Part shown: positions 18,198 through 26,708 of the stretch, piece by piece
Position numbering within the stretch: position 1 is the stretch's first letter
How the letters are laid out: every line of letters starts with the position of its first letter
From: Mesorhizobium sp. M9A.F.Ca.ET.002.03.1.2
GTDB taxonomy: Bacteria > Pseudomonadota > Alphaproteobacteria > Rhizobiales > Rhizobiaceae
Direction of reading: 5' to 3'
DNA length: 64,000 nucleotides
NCBI RefSeq assembly: GCF_003952365.1
Contig: NZ_CP034443.1
Coordinates: 1,171,001-1,235,000 of the forward strand
Translations under genes and position numbers: made by a program
The notes under the pieces: model-generated
What the model saw: only the letters and a program-made list of their open reading frames with translations
Databases searched by the model: none
What the model was told of the DNA's origin: nothing

Positions 18198-18926
18198 ATG
18201 CAGTCACAACCCCATATTCTCGTCGTCGACGACGATCGCGAGATCAGGACGCTTCTCCAGCGCTACCTGGACGGCCAGGGATTTCGCGTCTCGGTCGCGG
18301 CGGATCGGCGCGAATGCGAGCACAGGCTGGCCACCGGCCAGTTCGACCTGATCGTGCTCGACGTCATGCTGCCCGACGGTTCGGGGCTCGATATCTGCCG
18401 CAGCCTGCGTGACCGCAAACCACACATTCCGGTCATCCTGCTGACCGCGCTGAAGGAGGATGTCGACCGCATCATCGGCCTTGAACTCGGCGCCGACGAC
18501 TATCTCGGCAAGCCGTTCAATCCGCGCGAGCTCATCGCCCGCATCCGCGCCGTGCTGCGGCGCTCAGCGCCCGAGGAGCCGCTGGCTGCGCAGCGCCCGC
18601 GCATCTACCGCTTCGCCAGCTACAGGCTGGAGCCGGACACCCGCAAGGTGACGGATCCGCAAGGCGTGGCCATCGACCTCACCGGCGCCGAGTTCGATCT
18701 TTTGCAAGTGTTTCTTGACCGTCCCGGCCGGCTGTTGACGCGCGACCAGCTGCTCGACCTGACGCAGGGCCGCGAGCGCGACCCGCTCGAACGCTCGGTC
18801 GACGTGTTGATGAGCCGGCTGCGGCGTAAATTCGCCGACGCCGGCGATGGGCCGCTGTTCAAGACGGTGCGCAATGGGGGCTACCAGCTCACCGCGAGGG
18901 TCGAGACGGTGGAGAACCACGCGTGA
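18198..18926 (+). CDS. OmpR/PhoB-family response regulator
   Basis: A 242-residue two-component regulator. The receiver domain (about 5-118) has the acidic cluster VVDDD at 10-13, the phosphoacceptor Asp55 in LIVLDVMLPDGSG and the conserved Lys in ADDYLGKPFNPREL. The DNA-binding winged helix (about 140-235) shows LTGAEFDLLQVFLDRPGRLLTR, RSVDVLMSRLRRKF and KTVRNGGYQL. The frame is open further upstream but the start at ATG 18198 fits the receiver N-terminus. It overlaps the sensor kinase by 4 bases. It likely controls the divergent efflux operon. Confidence 0.95.
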   Translation: MQSQPHILVVDDDREIRTLLQRYLDGQGFRVSVAADRRECEHRLATGQFDLIVLDVMLPDGSGLDICRSLRDRKPHIPVILLTALKEDVDRIIGLELGADDYLGKPFNPRELIARIRAVLRRSAPEEPLAAQRPRIYRFASYRLEPDTRKVTDPQGVAIDLTGAEFDLLQVFLDRPGRLLTRDQLLDLTQGRERDPLERSVDVLMSRLRRKFADAGDGPLFKTVRNGGYQLTARVETVENHA

Positions 18927-20173
18927 ACTCACTGCGCCGCCGCCTCATCCTGCTGCTGGTCGCTTCGATCGTCGGTGTGGTCGGCCTGGCGACGGCCGCC
19001 GTCATCAGCGTGCGTGGCGGGGGGCCACCACCGGAACTGATCATGCCCTGGGTTGCCCAACAGATGGAACTCGTAGTGCGGCTTCTGCCCAGCCAGATTC
19101 CAGATGTGCTGCCGGTGCAACTGAGCGACCATCCGGCCGGCGGCAGGGTGGACCGGGACGAAACGGCGATGCTCAACGACATCCTGCGCCGCCGGGGTCT
19201 CGACGTCCTGGCCGTCGTCAACGACAAAGCTGGAGAGCCCGGTCAGCTTGCGTCGGTGCGCCTGCACGACAATCGCTGGGCGATCATCGAAGTTCCCCAC
19301 ATCACGCCGCCAAAGCGTGAGTGGCTGGTTCTCGCCGGCTGGATCTCGCTGATTGTGGCCGGCGCCACGGCCGTCTCGGTTTATTTCACCTCCGTGCTGA
19401 TCCGGCCGGTCGAGATGCTGGAGGCCGCCGTTTCCAAGATCGGGTCGGATGGCGTGCTGGCGGCGGTGCCAGAGGTGGGTTCGGCCGAGGTCAAGGCGAC
19501 GGCGCACGCGCTGAACCAGCTTTCGTCGCGACTGAAGACCGCTATGGAAAGCCGCATGCGCCTGGTCGCCGCCGCCGGGCATGATTTGAGAACGCCGATG
19601 ACGCGCATGCGGCTGCGCGCCGAATTCCTGGCTGGCAACGAAGAACGCGAGAAATGGCTGCACGACCTCGATGAGCTCGATCGCATCGCCGACAGCGCCA
19701 TCCGACTGGTGCGCGAGGAGGTTGACCAGGATGCCGTCGAGCCGGTCGAGTTGGACCGGCTGGTCCGCGACATCGAGGCCGAGATGGTTTCACTCGGCCA
19801 TGCCGTGTCGGTCGGCCATCTCGACAAGGTCTCGGTCAGGGCAGGCGCGCTCGGCCTTCGCCGCGCGCTGCGCAACCTGATCGTCAACGCCGCCACGCAT
19901 GGCAAGGGCTGCGGCATCTCCCTGTCCGCAGCCGACAACCGCGCCACCCTCACCATCGCCGATCGCGGACCCGGCATTCCGCCCGAGCTGCTCGGCAAGG
20001 CGTTCGAGCCCTTCTTTCGCGTCGATCCCGGCCGCAGGCAGTCCATTCCAGGCGCCGGCCTCGGCCTCGCCATCGCCAAGGAAATCATCGAACGCCACGG
20101 CGGCGCCATCACACTGGAGAACCGCCCGGGCGGCGGCCTTTCACAGAAAGTGGTTTTCAATGCGGTTTCCTGA
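18923..20173 (+). CDS. Sensor histidine kinase
   Basis: A 416-residue membrane kinase. The first membrane span is at about 8-30, then a short periplasmic domain (about 31-133), and the second span at about 134-158. HAMP-like sequence follows. The phospho-acceptor is His220 in AAGHDLRTPMTRMRLR. The ATP site includes NLIVNAATHGKG (N box), IADRGPGIPPELL (G1) and GAGLGLAIAKEI (G2). It is the partner of the response regulator (4-base overlap). The periplasmic domain has no family I recognise, so the signal is unknown; the Spy-like neighbour suggests envelope stress. Confidence 0.94.
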   Translation: MNSLRRRLILLLVASIVGVVGLATAAVISVRGGGPPPELIMPWVAQQMELVVRLLPSQIPDVLPVQLSDHPAGGRVDRDETAMLNDILRRRGLDVLAVVNDKAGEPGQLASVRLHDNRWAIIEVPHITPPKREWLVLAGWISLIVAGATAVSVYFTSVLIRPVEMLEAAVSKIGSDGVLAAVPEVGSAEVKATAHALNQLSSRLKTAMESRMRLVAAAGHDLRTPMTRMRLRAEFLAGNEEREKWLHDLDELDRIADSAIRLVREEVDQDAVEPVELDRLVRDIEAEMVSLGHAVSVGHLDKVSVRAGALGLRRALRNLIVNAATHGKGCGISLSAADNRATLTIADRGPGIPPELLGKAFEPFFRVDPGRRQSIPGAGLGLAIAKEIIERHGGAITLENRPGGGLSQKVVFNAVS

Positions 20174-20223
20174 TTCAGCCGTTTGGCGCCATTCTCGACG
20201 CACGGCATCGCCGTGTCGCCTGA

Positions 20224-21198
20224 TTACCGCAGGCTGAACGTCAAGGGCACATCGACACGCGAGTTAGCTCCTTCCGGCGGCGCCGGCACAGTGGCGCCCT
20301 GCAGCATGTCGAGTACACTGCGGTCGAGATCAGAGTCGCCGGAGGAACCAGTGATGCGAACGGACGTCACTCGGCCGGAGGTCGCGACCGTGAAGGAGAC
20401 CCTCACGGTTCCTTCCGAATGGCGGGCTTTCGCGGCCTTCGGATAGCGCTTGTGCCGATTGATCCACCTTGTCAGTTGCGAGTTCCACTTCTTGGAGTTC
20501 CCGCGTGACGCCGAGGCTGCTGCTTTGGCCGATTTCGGTGCGGCCGCCCGGGCTGCGGATTTCGCAGCCGCGCTCGGGGCGGCTGCCGTCTTCGGGCGAG
20601 AAGATGCGGCTTTCTCTTTTTTCGGACGCTGTCTGGCCTCTCTGACCGGCTTCTTCGCCTTGACCTCAGCCGGCTCCTTCACCTTGGCCTGCTTCTTGGT
20701 CTCGACGGGTGCGTCGACCGGTCTCGGCTGCGGCAGCGGAATGACCACTTCCGGCGTGACGGCCTCGGCAACATCAGGCACAACCTCCTCGAGCGGCGGC
20801 TGGTCGACCCGTTCCGCCACGGTCGGTGGGGTGGGCTCGACTGCGTCGGCCGGAGCGGTTTCCGACGGCTCTGTGACCGGCTCCGCCCGTTCGACGGGCG
20901 GTTCGGGCGCAGGCTCCGCTTCGGCTGTCTCGGGCTCCTCGACCGGCTCTGGCTGATCGGGCGCCACCTGGTCTGGCATTGGCGCCGGCATCGCCGGCGT
21001 GACCGCCATCGGCGACAGCTCGATCACCTGCGCCTGCGGCGGCCCCCCGTCGGGCTCGGCCGGGCGCCAGCTCTGCATCGCATAGGCAATCGCGGCATGC
21101 GCCACCAGAACCAGCGCAGCGGCGGCCGCCCACCAGGCAATCTCGCGCACGCCGAAGCGCGGCTGATCGACCATGGGCAGGGCGGCGGCCGGCGACAT
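20224..21198 (-). CDS. tonB: TonB energy transducer
   Basis: A 324-residue TonB. One membrane anchor lies near residues 15-37 (AWWAAAAALVLVAHAAIAYAM). A long Pro/Glu/Val-rich spacer (about 45-165) and a Lys/Ala-rich stretch (about 165-230) span the periplasm. The C-terminal domain (about 235-324) has LTRWINRHKRYPKAAKARHSEG and VRVSFTVATSGRV, the receptor-contacting fold, ending PLTFSLR. It starts at the last base of exbD (1-base overlap). It passes proton-motive energy to TonB-dependent receptors such as the one encoded at 23686-25809. Confidence 0.93.
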   Translation of the reverse strand: MSPAAALPMVDQPRFGVREIAWWAAAAALVLVAHAAIAYAMQSWRPAEPDGGPPQAQVIELSPMAVTPAMPAPMPDQVAPDQPEPVEEPETAEAEPAPEPPVERAEPVTEPSETAPADAVEPTPPTVAERVDQPPLEEVVPDVAEAVTPEVVIPLPQPRPVDAPVETKKQAKVKEPAEVKAKKPVREARQRPKKEKAASSRPKTAAAPSAAAKSAARAAAPKSAKAAASASRGNSKKWNSQLTRWINRHKRYPKAAKARHSEGTVRVSFTVATSGRVTSVRITGSSGDSDLDRSVLDMLQGATVPAPPEGANSRVDVPLTFSLR

Positions 21199-21662
21199 TA
21201 TTGGCCCGTTCCGTCTTGCGGCGCTGGGACTGCGGCATCCCCGGGCGCGGTCTCGAGGCCGACCAGCGCGATCTTCAGATAGCCGGCACCCCGCAACAGG
21301 TTCATCACCTGCATCAGCTCGCCATAGCCGACCGCCTTGTCGGCGCGCAGGAAGATGCGCGTCTGCTTGTCGCCCTTTGTCCTGCCGACGAGCGTGGCGG
21401 CGAAGGTTTCGCGCGGCACGGTGTCGTTGCCGATCGCCAGGCTGAGATCGTTTTTCAGCGTCAGGAACAGCGGCGTCTCCGGCCGCGGAGCCGGCGTCGC
21501 GGTCGAGCCCGGCAGATCGACATTGACGTCCACCGTCGCCAGTGGCGCCGCGACCATGAAGATGATCAGCAGGACCAGGATGACGTCGATGAACGGCGTG
21601 ACGTTGATCTCGTGGTTTTCCTCGAGATCGCCGTCGATGTTCTCTCGAATTCTGGCCGCCAT
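21198..21662 (-). CDS. exbD: ExbD, TonB motor subunit
   Basis: A 154-residue protein with one membrane span (FIDVILVLLIIFMVAAP, about 24-40) carrying the essential Asp26, then a periplasmic domain with VDVNVDLPGS and TRIFLRADKAVGYGELM. The length and layout are normal for ExbD. It lies 23 bases after exbB and overlaps tonB by one base. With ExbB it forms the proton channel that powers TonB. Confidence 0.95.
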   Translation of the reverse strand: MAARIRENIDGDLEENHEINVTPFIDVILVLLIIFMVAAPLATVDVNVDLPGSTATPAPRPETPLFLTLKNDLSLAIGNDTVPRETFAATLVGRTKGDKQTRIFLRADKAVGYGELMQVMNLLRGAGYLKIALVGLETAPGDAAVPAPQDGTGQ

Positions 21663-21685
21663 GGTGTCGCTCCGCTAATCCGTGC

Positions 21686-22654
21686 TCATTCCGCGGCCAT
21701 AGGCTTTGCCGGCGCGACCGTGCGGAAATCCAGATCCCGGCTGACCAGCCGTTCGACCCCAGTCGAAGCGTCGGCGAGGATCTGTCTGTAGCCGGCTATC
21801 GATCGCGCGAAGACGTTGTAGATGACCACCGCCGGGATCGCCGCGACAAGGCCCATCGCGGTGGCCAGCAAGGCTTCCGCAATGCCCGGGGCAACGACGG
21901 CGAGATTGGTGGTCTGCGCCTGCGAGATGCCGATGAAGGCGTTCATGATGCCCCAGACCGTGCCGAAAAGGCCGACGAAGGGCGCGGTCGAGCCGATCGT
22001 CGCCAGCACGCCGGTGCCGCGCGACATGCGCCGCGCCGCCGCCGCCTCGATGCGCGACAGGCGCGAGGTGACCCGTTCCTTCAACCCCTCGCCGGAGACA
22101 TGATCGAGCGAGCCGGCCGAAAGCGCCGTCTCTTCCTCCGCCGCCCGCACCAGCAAGGCGCCGGGGCCGTTATTGTGGCCAAGCGCGCGCCCGGCCTGGT
22201 TCAGCGTCGCGGCATTGCCGATCGCCTGTGCCGCACGGCGGGCGCGCAGCTTGCCGCCAAGGATCTCCAGCGACTTGGCCAGCCATATCGTCCAGGTGAC
22301 GAAGGACGCAAAGGCCAGCCCGATCATCACCGCTTTCACGACGATGTCGGCCGCCATGAACATGCCCCATGGCGACAGGTCATGCGGCAGGGACGTTGCC
22401 GTCGAAGGACCAATCTCGACAGGCGTGGTCTCGGTGGGCGTGGTCACGCCGGGCTGCGTTGCCAGTGGCACGGCCGCGTCCGGCGCAGCCTCCCCAGGCG
22501 CGGGAGCGGGTGCCTCGATCACCGGGGCCGCGCCTGCCGGTTGCTCCTGGGCGGCGGTGCTACCGGCCGACAGGATGACGGATGCGATCAACGCGGCGAA
22601 CAAACCATGTCTGGGCAAACCATGTCTGGACAAGGGCATCTTCCTTATTCTCAT
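21686..22654 (-). CDS. exbB: ExbB, TonB motor subunit with long N-terminal region
   Basis: A 322-residue MotA/TolQ/ExbB protein. A signal peptide or first span ([19 protein letters not shown]) is followed by an Ala/Pro/Glu-rich periplasmic region (about 30-90). The three-helix core comes next, with [41 protein letters not shown] and [20 protein letters not shown]. Rhizobial ExbB proteins commonly have this N-terminal extension. The ATG at 22654 starts 8 bases past the ABC ATPase stop; ATG 22639 with AAGGA close upstream is an alternative. Confidence 0.92.
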   Translation of the reverse strand: MRIRKMPLSRHGLPRHGLFAALIASVILSAGSTAAQEQPAGAAPVIEAPAPAPGEAAPDAAVPLATQPGVTTPTETTPVEIGPSTATSLPHDLSPWGMFMAADIVVKAVMIGLAFASFVTWTIWLAKSLEILGGKLRARRAAQAIGNAATLNQAGRALGHNNGPGALLVRAAEEETALSAGSLDHVSGEGLKERVTSRLSRIEAAAARRMSRGTGVLATIGSTAPFVGLFGTVWGIMNAFIGISQAQTTNLAVVAPGIAEALLATAMGLVAAIPAVVIYNVFARSIAGYRQILADASTGVERLVSRDLDFRTVAPAKPMAAE

Positions 22655-22662
22655 GAGTGGCC

Positions 22663-23454
22663 TCACTGCACATAGCCGATGGGCTGGCCGGTGACGGGGT
22701 GCGCGAAAACGCCCATCTCCACGCCGAAAATACCTTTGAGCACGTCGCCCTGCATGATCTGGTCGGGCGTGCCGCGCGTCAGCAGCCTGCCGTCCTTCAG
22801 TGCGATCAATTCGTCGCAGTAGCGCGCCGCCATGTTGGGATCGTGCAGCACGACCACGACGCATAGGTCGCGTTTGCGGCTGAGGTCCCTGACCAGCCCC
22901 AGCACCTCGACCTGATGGGCGATGTCGAGCGCCGAGATCGGCTCGTCGAGCAGCATGACGCCGGCATTCTGCGCCACCAGCATGGCCAGCCATGCGCGCT
23001 GCCGCTCGCCGCCGGACAATTCGTCCACCAGCCGGTCGGTAAAATCCGCCATGTCGGTCAGGGCAAGCGCCTCGTCGACATGGCGCCTGTCCTCATGCCC
23101 GAAACGGCCGAGCGCGCCATGCCAGGGATAGCGGCCGAGCGTCGCCAGTTCGCGCACGGTCAGGCCGGTCGCCGCCGGCGTCGTCTGCGGCAGATAGGCA
23201 AGCGCGCGGGCGAGTTCTCGGGCGCCCCACTGCACCAGCGGACGCTGCGCGAAGGTGATGCCGCCCGAGCTTGCCGGCTGCTGACGCGCCAAGAGCTTGA
23301 TCAGCGTCGACTTGCCCGAGCCGTTGTGCCCGATCAGCCCGTAGACGCGCGCGCGTTGCAGCTCGAGTGTAACAGGACCGAGCAGCGTCCGCTCGCCGAC
23401 AGCGAACCGCACCGCTTCGACGCGGAAGGCAGTCTGGGCATGAATTCCAGCCAC
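22663..23454 (-). CDS. FhuC-like iron-siderophore ABC transporter ATPase
   Basis: A 263-residue ABC ATPase. Walker A is GHNGSGKST, the signature is [14 protein letters not shown] and Walker B is [12 protein letters not shown]; the switch His is in [19 protein letters not shown] is characteristic of the FhuC group that serves hydroxamate siderophores. I chose the GTG at 23454 because GAGAGAGG lies 8 bases upstream and the length then fits FhuC (about 260). ATG 23487, ATG 23547 and TTG 23565 are open alternatives, though the last two would run into the repeat-rich control region. It lies on the opposite strand from the binding protein and permease, grouped instead with exbB-exbD-tonB. Confidence 0.88.
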   Translation of the reverse strand: MAGIHAQTAFRVEAVRFAVGERTLLGPVTLELQRARVYGLIGHNGSGKSTLIKLLARQQPASSGGITFAQRPLVQWGARELARALAYLPQTTPAATGLTVRELATLGRYPWHGALGRFGHEDRRHVDEALALTDMADFTDRLVDELSGGERQRAWLAMLVAQNAGVMLLDEPISALDIAHQVEVLGLVRDLSRKRDLCVVVVLHDPNMAARYCDELIALKDGRLLTRGTPDQIMQGDVLKGIFGVEMGVFAHPVTGQPIGYVQ

Positions 23455-23531
23455 GGTCTTGGCCTCTCTCCAGCTTCGCGCGCGCATTTCGAAATCCGGT
23501 TTGGGTAATCCGGTTTCGGCACCGATGCCCG

Positions 23532-23590
23532 GTTGACTATGAAACATGAGTTTACTAGTCAACAATGAAGATGACTTTTTGAGTCAACAA
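23532..23590. promoter_or_regulatory. Repeated GTTGACT motifs in the divergent siderophore promoter region
   Basis: TTGACTA at 23533-23539 faces TAGTCAA at 23556-23562, a perfect 7-base inverted repeat. AGTCAACAA occurs at 23557-23565 and again at 23582-23590, starts 25 bases apart. This is the most AT-rich part of the gap between the FhuC-like gene and the receptor. A further short palindrome TCGAAATTCGA is at 23616-23626. It is a plausible site for an iron-dependent regulator, but the motif does not match the Irr or Fur boxes I know. TTGACT could also serve as a -35 element. Confidence 0.45.
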
Positions 23591-23685
23591 AATGTCGTGA
23601 CGCGCCGTATTTGCGTCGAAATTCGAAAAAAGTGGGGCGTGCCGAGATGGTGGCTGGTTCAGGTCGCGGAACAATTCGAGATGAA

Positions 23686-25809
23686 ATGGCCACGCGCCGG
23701 TACCTGCTGATCGCGGCGATATCGCTGCCGGCACTGCTTGGCAGCGGCCACGCCGTCGCGCAGGAAGCGACCACCACCCTCGACCCGATCAACGTCGAGG
23801 AACGCATCGAAGACGCTTGGGGGCCGGTCGAAGGTTATGTCGCTGGTCGCAGCGCCACCGGCACCAAGACCGACACGCCGCTAATCGAGACGCCGCAGTC
23901 GGTCTCCGTGGTGACGGCGGATCAGATCGCAGCGCAAGGCGCCGAGACCCTTGGCGGCGCGTTGCGCTACACGGCCGGCGTCACCGGCGAGCTGTGGGGC
24001 ACCGACTTGCGCGGTTCTGGCCTGCAGATCCGCGGCTTCAACGTCTGGGACGAAGTCTTCTACGTGAACGGCCTCAGGATGAAGGGGTCGGACTTTTCCT
24101 CCTTCCTCTCGCTTGAACCCTATGGCGCCGAGCGCATTGAAATCCTGCGCGGCCCGAGCTCGGTGCTGTACGGCCAGAACAGCCCCGGCGGCATCATCAA
24201 CTATGTCAGCAAGCGACCGACGGATGAGACTTTCCGCGAGATCGAGGTCAGCGCCGGCAGCTTCGACACCTATCAGGGCCAATTCGACATGGGCGGCAAG
24301 CTCGACGAAGCGGGCGTATGGAGCTATCGCCTGACTGGCCTTGCCCGCGAGGGCGAGTCCTATACCGACCATGTCGACAACGATCGCCTGTTCATCGCCC
24401 CCGCGCTCAAATGGCAGCCGGATGCCGACACCAGCCTGACGCTGCTCGCGGCGATCCAGAAAGACAAAGTCGGCTGGGGCATCCAGTTCCTGCCGGCGAA
24501 CGGCACGGTGCTGCCCAATGGGAACGGCTCGATACCCCTGAACCGCTTTGTCGGTGAGCCCGATTTCGACGAATACAACCCGCTGATGGCCATGATCGGC
24601 TACGAGTTCGAGCACCGCATCAACGACACTTTCATGGTCCGCCAGAACGCCCGCTACTCCTATCTCGACAATGACGAGCAGTTCGGCGTGTTCGGCGCGG
24701 GCCTCGAGCCCGACGACCGCACCTACAATCGCTACGCCGATCTCGGCATGTCGACCTTCGGCAATTTCGCGATCGACAACCAGGTGCAGGCGGAGTTCGA
24801 CACGGGCCCGCTAGCCCATCTGGTGCTTGCCGGGCTCGACTACCAATACACGGACTATAGCGACTATGGTGCCTCGGCCGAGATCGGCCCGATCGACATA
24901 TTCGACCCGGTCTACGGCTCGCCGATCTCGGAGTTCACGCCCTATCTGGACAGGGACACCACGCACAGCCAGACCGGCATCTATGTGCAGGACCAGATCA
25001 AGCTCGACAATTGGGCGCTCACTGTCGGCGCTCGTCACGACTGGACGCGGACAGAGACGGTCGACCATCTCGCCGACGGCGCCGCCAGCGAGCAATCCGA
25101 CAGCGCCACCACATGGCGCGCCGGTCTCGTTTATCTCTCCGACATCGGCCTCGCGCCTTATGTCAGCTATTCGACTTCCTACCTGCCGGAGCTAGAGCAT
25201 AATCCCGCCGGGGCGCCTTTCGAGCCGGAGACCGGCGAGCAGTACGAAGTCGGCATCAAATATCAGCCGGTCGGTTGGAATTCGTTCATCACCGTCGCCG
25301 CCTTCGACCTCACCAAGCAGAACGTGGTTCGCCATATCGGCAATGATGCCTTCCAGACCGGCGAGATCCGCTCGCGCGGCATAGAGGTCGAAGGAGTCGC
25401 GAGCCTCGACAACGGACTCGACATAAAGGCTGCCTACGCCTACCTCGACACCGAGATCACCGACGACGGCGACGGGACCGAGGGCAATACGCCTTATGGC
25501 GTACCGCAGCATAGGGTCTCGCTTTGGGCGGACTACACGATCCAGAGCGGCGTGCTGGATGGACTGGGGCTGGGCGGCGGCATCCGCTACATTGGCGAGA
25601 CCTACGGCGACGACGCCAATTCCTTCAAGGTGCCGTCGGTCACCTTGTTCGATGCCGCGGTCCACTACGAGTGGCAGAACGTAAAGTTCCAGCTCAATGC
25701 AACCAACCTATTCAACAAGGAGTACATCGCCTCCTGCTCGACTGCGGATTTCGGCTGCTATCCCGGAGAGGGCCGCAAGATCGCCGGTTCGATGAAGTAT
25801 CGGTGGTGA
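23686..25809 (+). CDS. TonB-dependent siderophore receptor
   Basis: A 707-residue outer-membrane receptor of the FhuA/FoxA hydroxamate type. The signal peptide is RRYLLIAAISLPALLGSGHAVAQ. The plug domain (about 50-190) includes TDTPLIETPQSVSVV (TonB-box to plug region), ERIEILRGPSSVLYGQ and PGGIINYVSKRP. The 22-strand barrel ends with KIAGSMKYRW, an aromatic C-terminal residue as needed for outer-membrane assembly. Two near-terminal Cys lie in ASCSTADFGCYPG, as in FhuA-like proteins. ATG 23686 is chosen for its signal peptide; earlier starts are possible. The downstream binding-protein gene overlaps the stop. Confidence 0.93.
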   Translation: MATRRYLLIAAISLPALLGSGHAVAQEATTTLDPINVEERIEDAWGPVEGYVAGRSATGTKTDTPLIETPQSVSVVTADQIAAQGAETLGGALRYTAGVTGELWGTDLRGSGLQIRGFNVWDEVFYVNGLRMKGSDFSSFLSLEPYGAERIEILRGPSSVLYGQNSPGGIINYVSKRPTDETFREIEVSAGSFDTYQGQFDMGGKLDEAGVWSYRLTGLAREGESYTDHVDNDRLFIAPALKWQPDADTSLTLLAAIQKDKVGWGIQFLPANGTVLPNGNGSIPLNRFVGEPDFDEYNPLMAMIGYEFEHRINDTFMVRQNARYSYLDNDEQFGVFGAGLEPDDRTYNRYADLGMSTFGNFAIDNQVQAEFDTGPLAHLVLAGLDYQYTDYSDYGASAEIGPIDIFDPVYGSPISEFTPYLDRDTTHSQTGIYVQDQIKLDNWALTVGARHDWTRTETVDHLADGAASEQSDSATTWRAGLVYLSDIGLAPYVSYSTSYLPELEHNPAGAPFEPETGEQYEVGIKYQPVGWNSFITVAAFDLTKQNVVRHIGNDAFQTGEIRSRGIEVEGVASLDNGLDIKAAYAYLDTEITDDGDGTEGNTPYGVPQHRVSLWADYTIQSGVLDGLGLGGGIRYIGETYGDDANSFKVPSVTLFDAAVHYEWQNVKFQLNATNLFNKEYIASCSTADFGCYPGEGRKIAGSMKYRW

Positions 25810-26708
25810 GCAATACCGAATCGCGGCGCCATGTCGAGATCGCCGCTGGCTCGCTCACCAGGCGTGAGTGCATCGGGGCATTTGCTGCGGCGTGGTGTGG
25901 CATGGCGGCATTGCCGGCGCGTGCGGCACGGCCGCCGCGGATCGCCTGTCTCGAATGGACCTCGGCCGAGATGGTTATCTCGCTCGGGATCGGGCCGATG
26001 GCGGTCGCCGACACCAAGGGTTACCGTGACTGGGTCGTGGATCCGGCTCTTCCCGCCGGCTGCCTCGATCTCGGCTCGCGCGGCGAGCCCAATCTCGAAC
26101 TGCTGACGGAATTGCGGCCCGACCTCATCGTCGGCGCCTATGGCTATGGCTTGGACGAAGCTCCGTTCAAGCGGATCGCGCCGCTGCACAGCGTGCCCTT
26201 CTACGATGGTACCGAAGCGCCTTATCGCCAAGCCGAAATTGAAACGCTGAAACTTGGCTCGCAGCTCGGCCGGGAGGTTGAGGCTCAGCGCCTGATCCAG
26301 AACACCGCGGCGACAATCGCCGATCTCAGGGCGCAATTTTCGGGACGGGCAGACGAACCGCTCGCGGTGGTCAGCCTGTTCGACGACCGTCACGTCCGCG
26401 TCTATGGCAAAGGTAGTCTGTTCGAGGACGTGCTCGACCGGTTGAGCCTCGCCAATGCCTGGACGGCGCCGACCGATAGCTGGGGCTTTTCCACAGTGGG
26501 CATCGAACAGTTGGTCGCGATCGGCGAAGCCCGCCTGATTTCTCTCGATCCGATCCCCCCGCATGTGAAGATAAGGATTGGCCAGAGCAGCCTCTGGGCG
26601 AACCTTCCTTGCGTCAAAGCCGGCAACGCCAGGACAATCCCGCCGATATGGCCTTTTGGCGGACTTGCCGCCGCTGCCCGCTTCGCAACGTTTGTGGCCC
26701 GGGCATGA
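25806..26708 (+). CDS. FhuD-like siderophore-binding protein
   Basis: A 300-residue periplasmic binding protein. Translation probably starts at GTG 25806, overlapping the receptor stop (GTGA). The N-terminus has a Tat-like signal, LTRRECIGAFAAAWCG, followed by PARAARPPRIACLEWTSAEM. The type III binding fold shows LLTELRPDLIVGAYG, FKRIAPLHSVPF and WGFSTVGIEQLV. It should deliver ferric hydroxamates to the FhuB-like permease, whose start overlaps its stop by 4 bases. The Tat signal suggests it is exported folded. Confidence 0.9.
   Translation: MSNTESRRHVEIAAGSLTRRECIGAFAAAWCGMAALPARAARPPRIACLEWTSAEMVISLGIGPMAVADTKGYRDWVVDPALPAGCLDLGSRGEPNLELLTELRPDLIVGAYGYGLDEAPFKRIAPLHSVPFYDGTEAPYRQAEIETLKLGSQLGREVEAQRLIQNTAATIADLRAQFSGRADEPLAVVSLFDDRHVRVYGKGSLFEDVLDRLSLANAWTAPTDSWGFSTVGIEQLVAIGEARLISLDPIPPHVKIRIGQSSLWANLPCVKAGNARTIPPIWPFGGLAAAARFATFVARA

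Noticed and set aside
23547..23565. Start of the FhuC-like gene at ATG 23547 or TTG 23565
   Set aside because: Both lie in the repeat-rich control region without a ribosome site; GTG 23454 has a good one and gives the family length.
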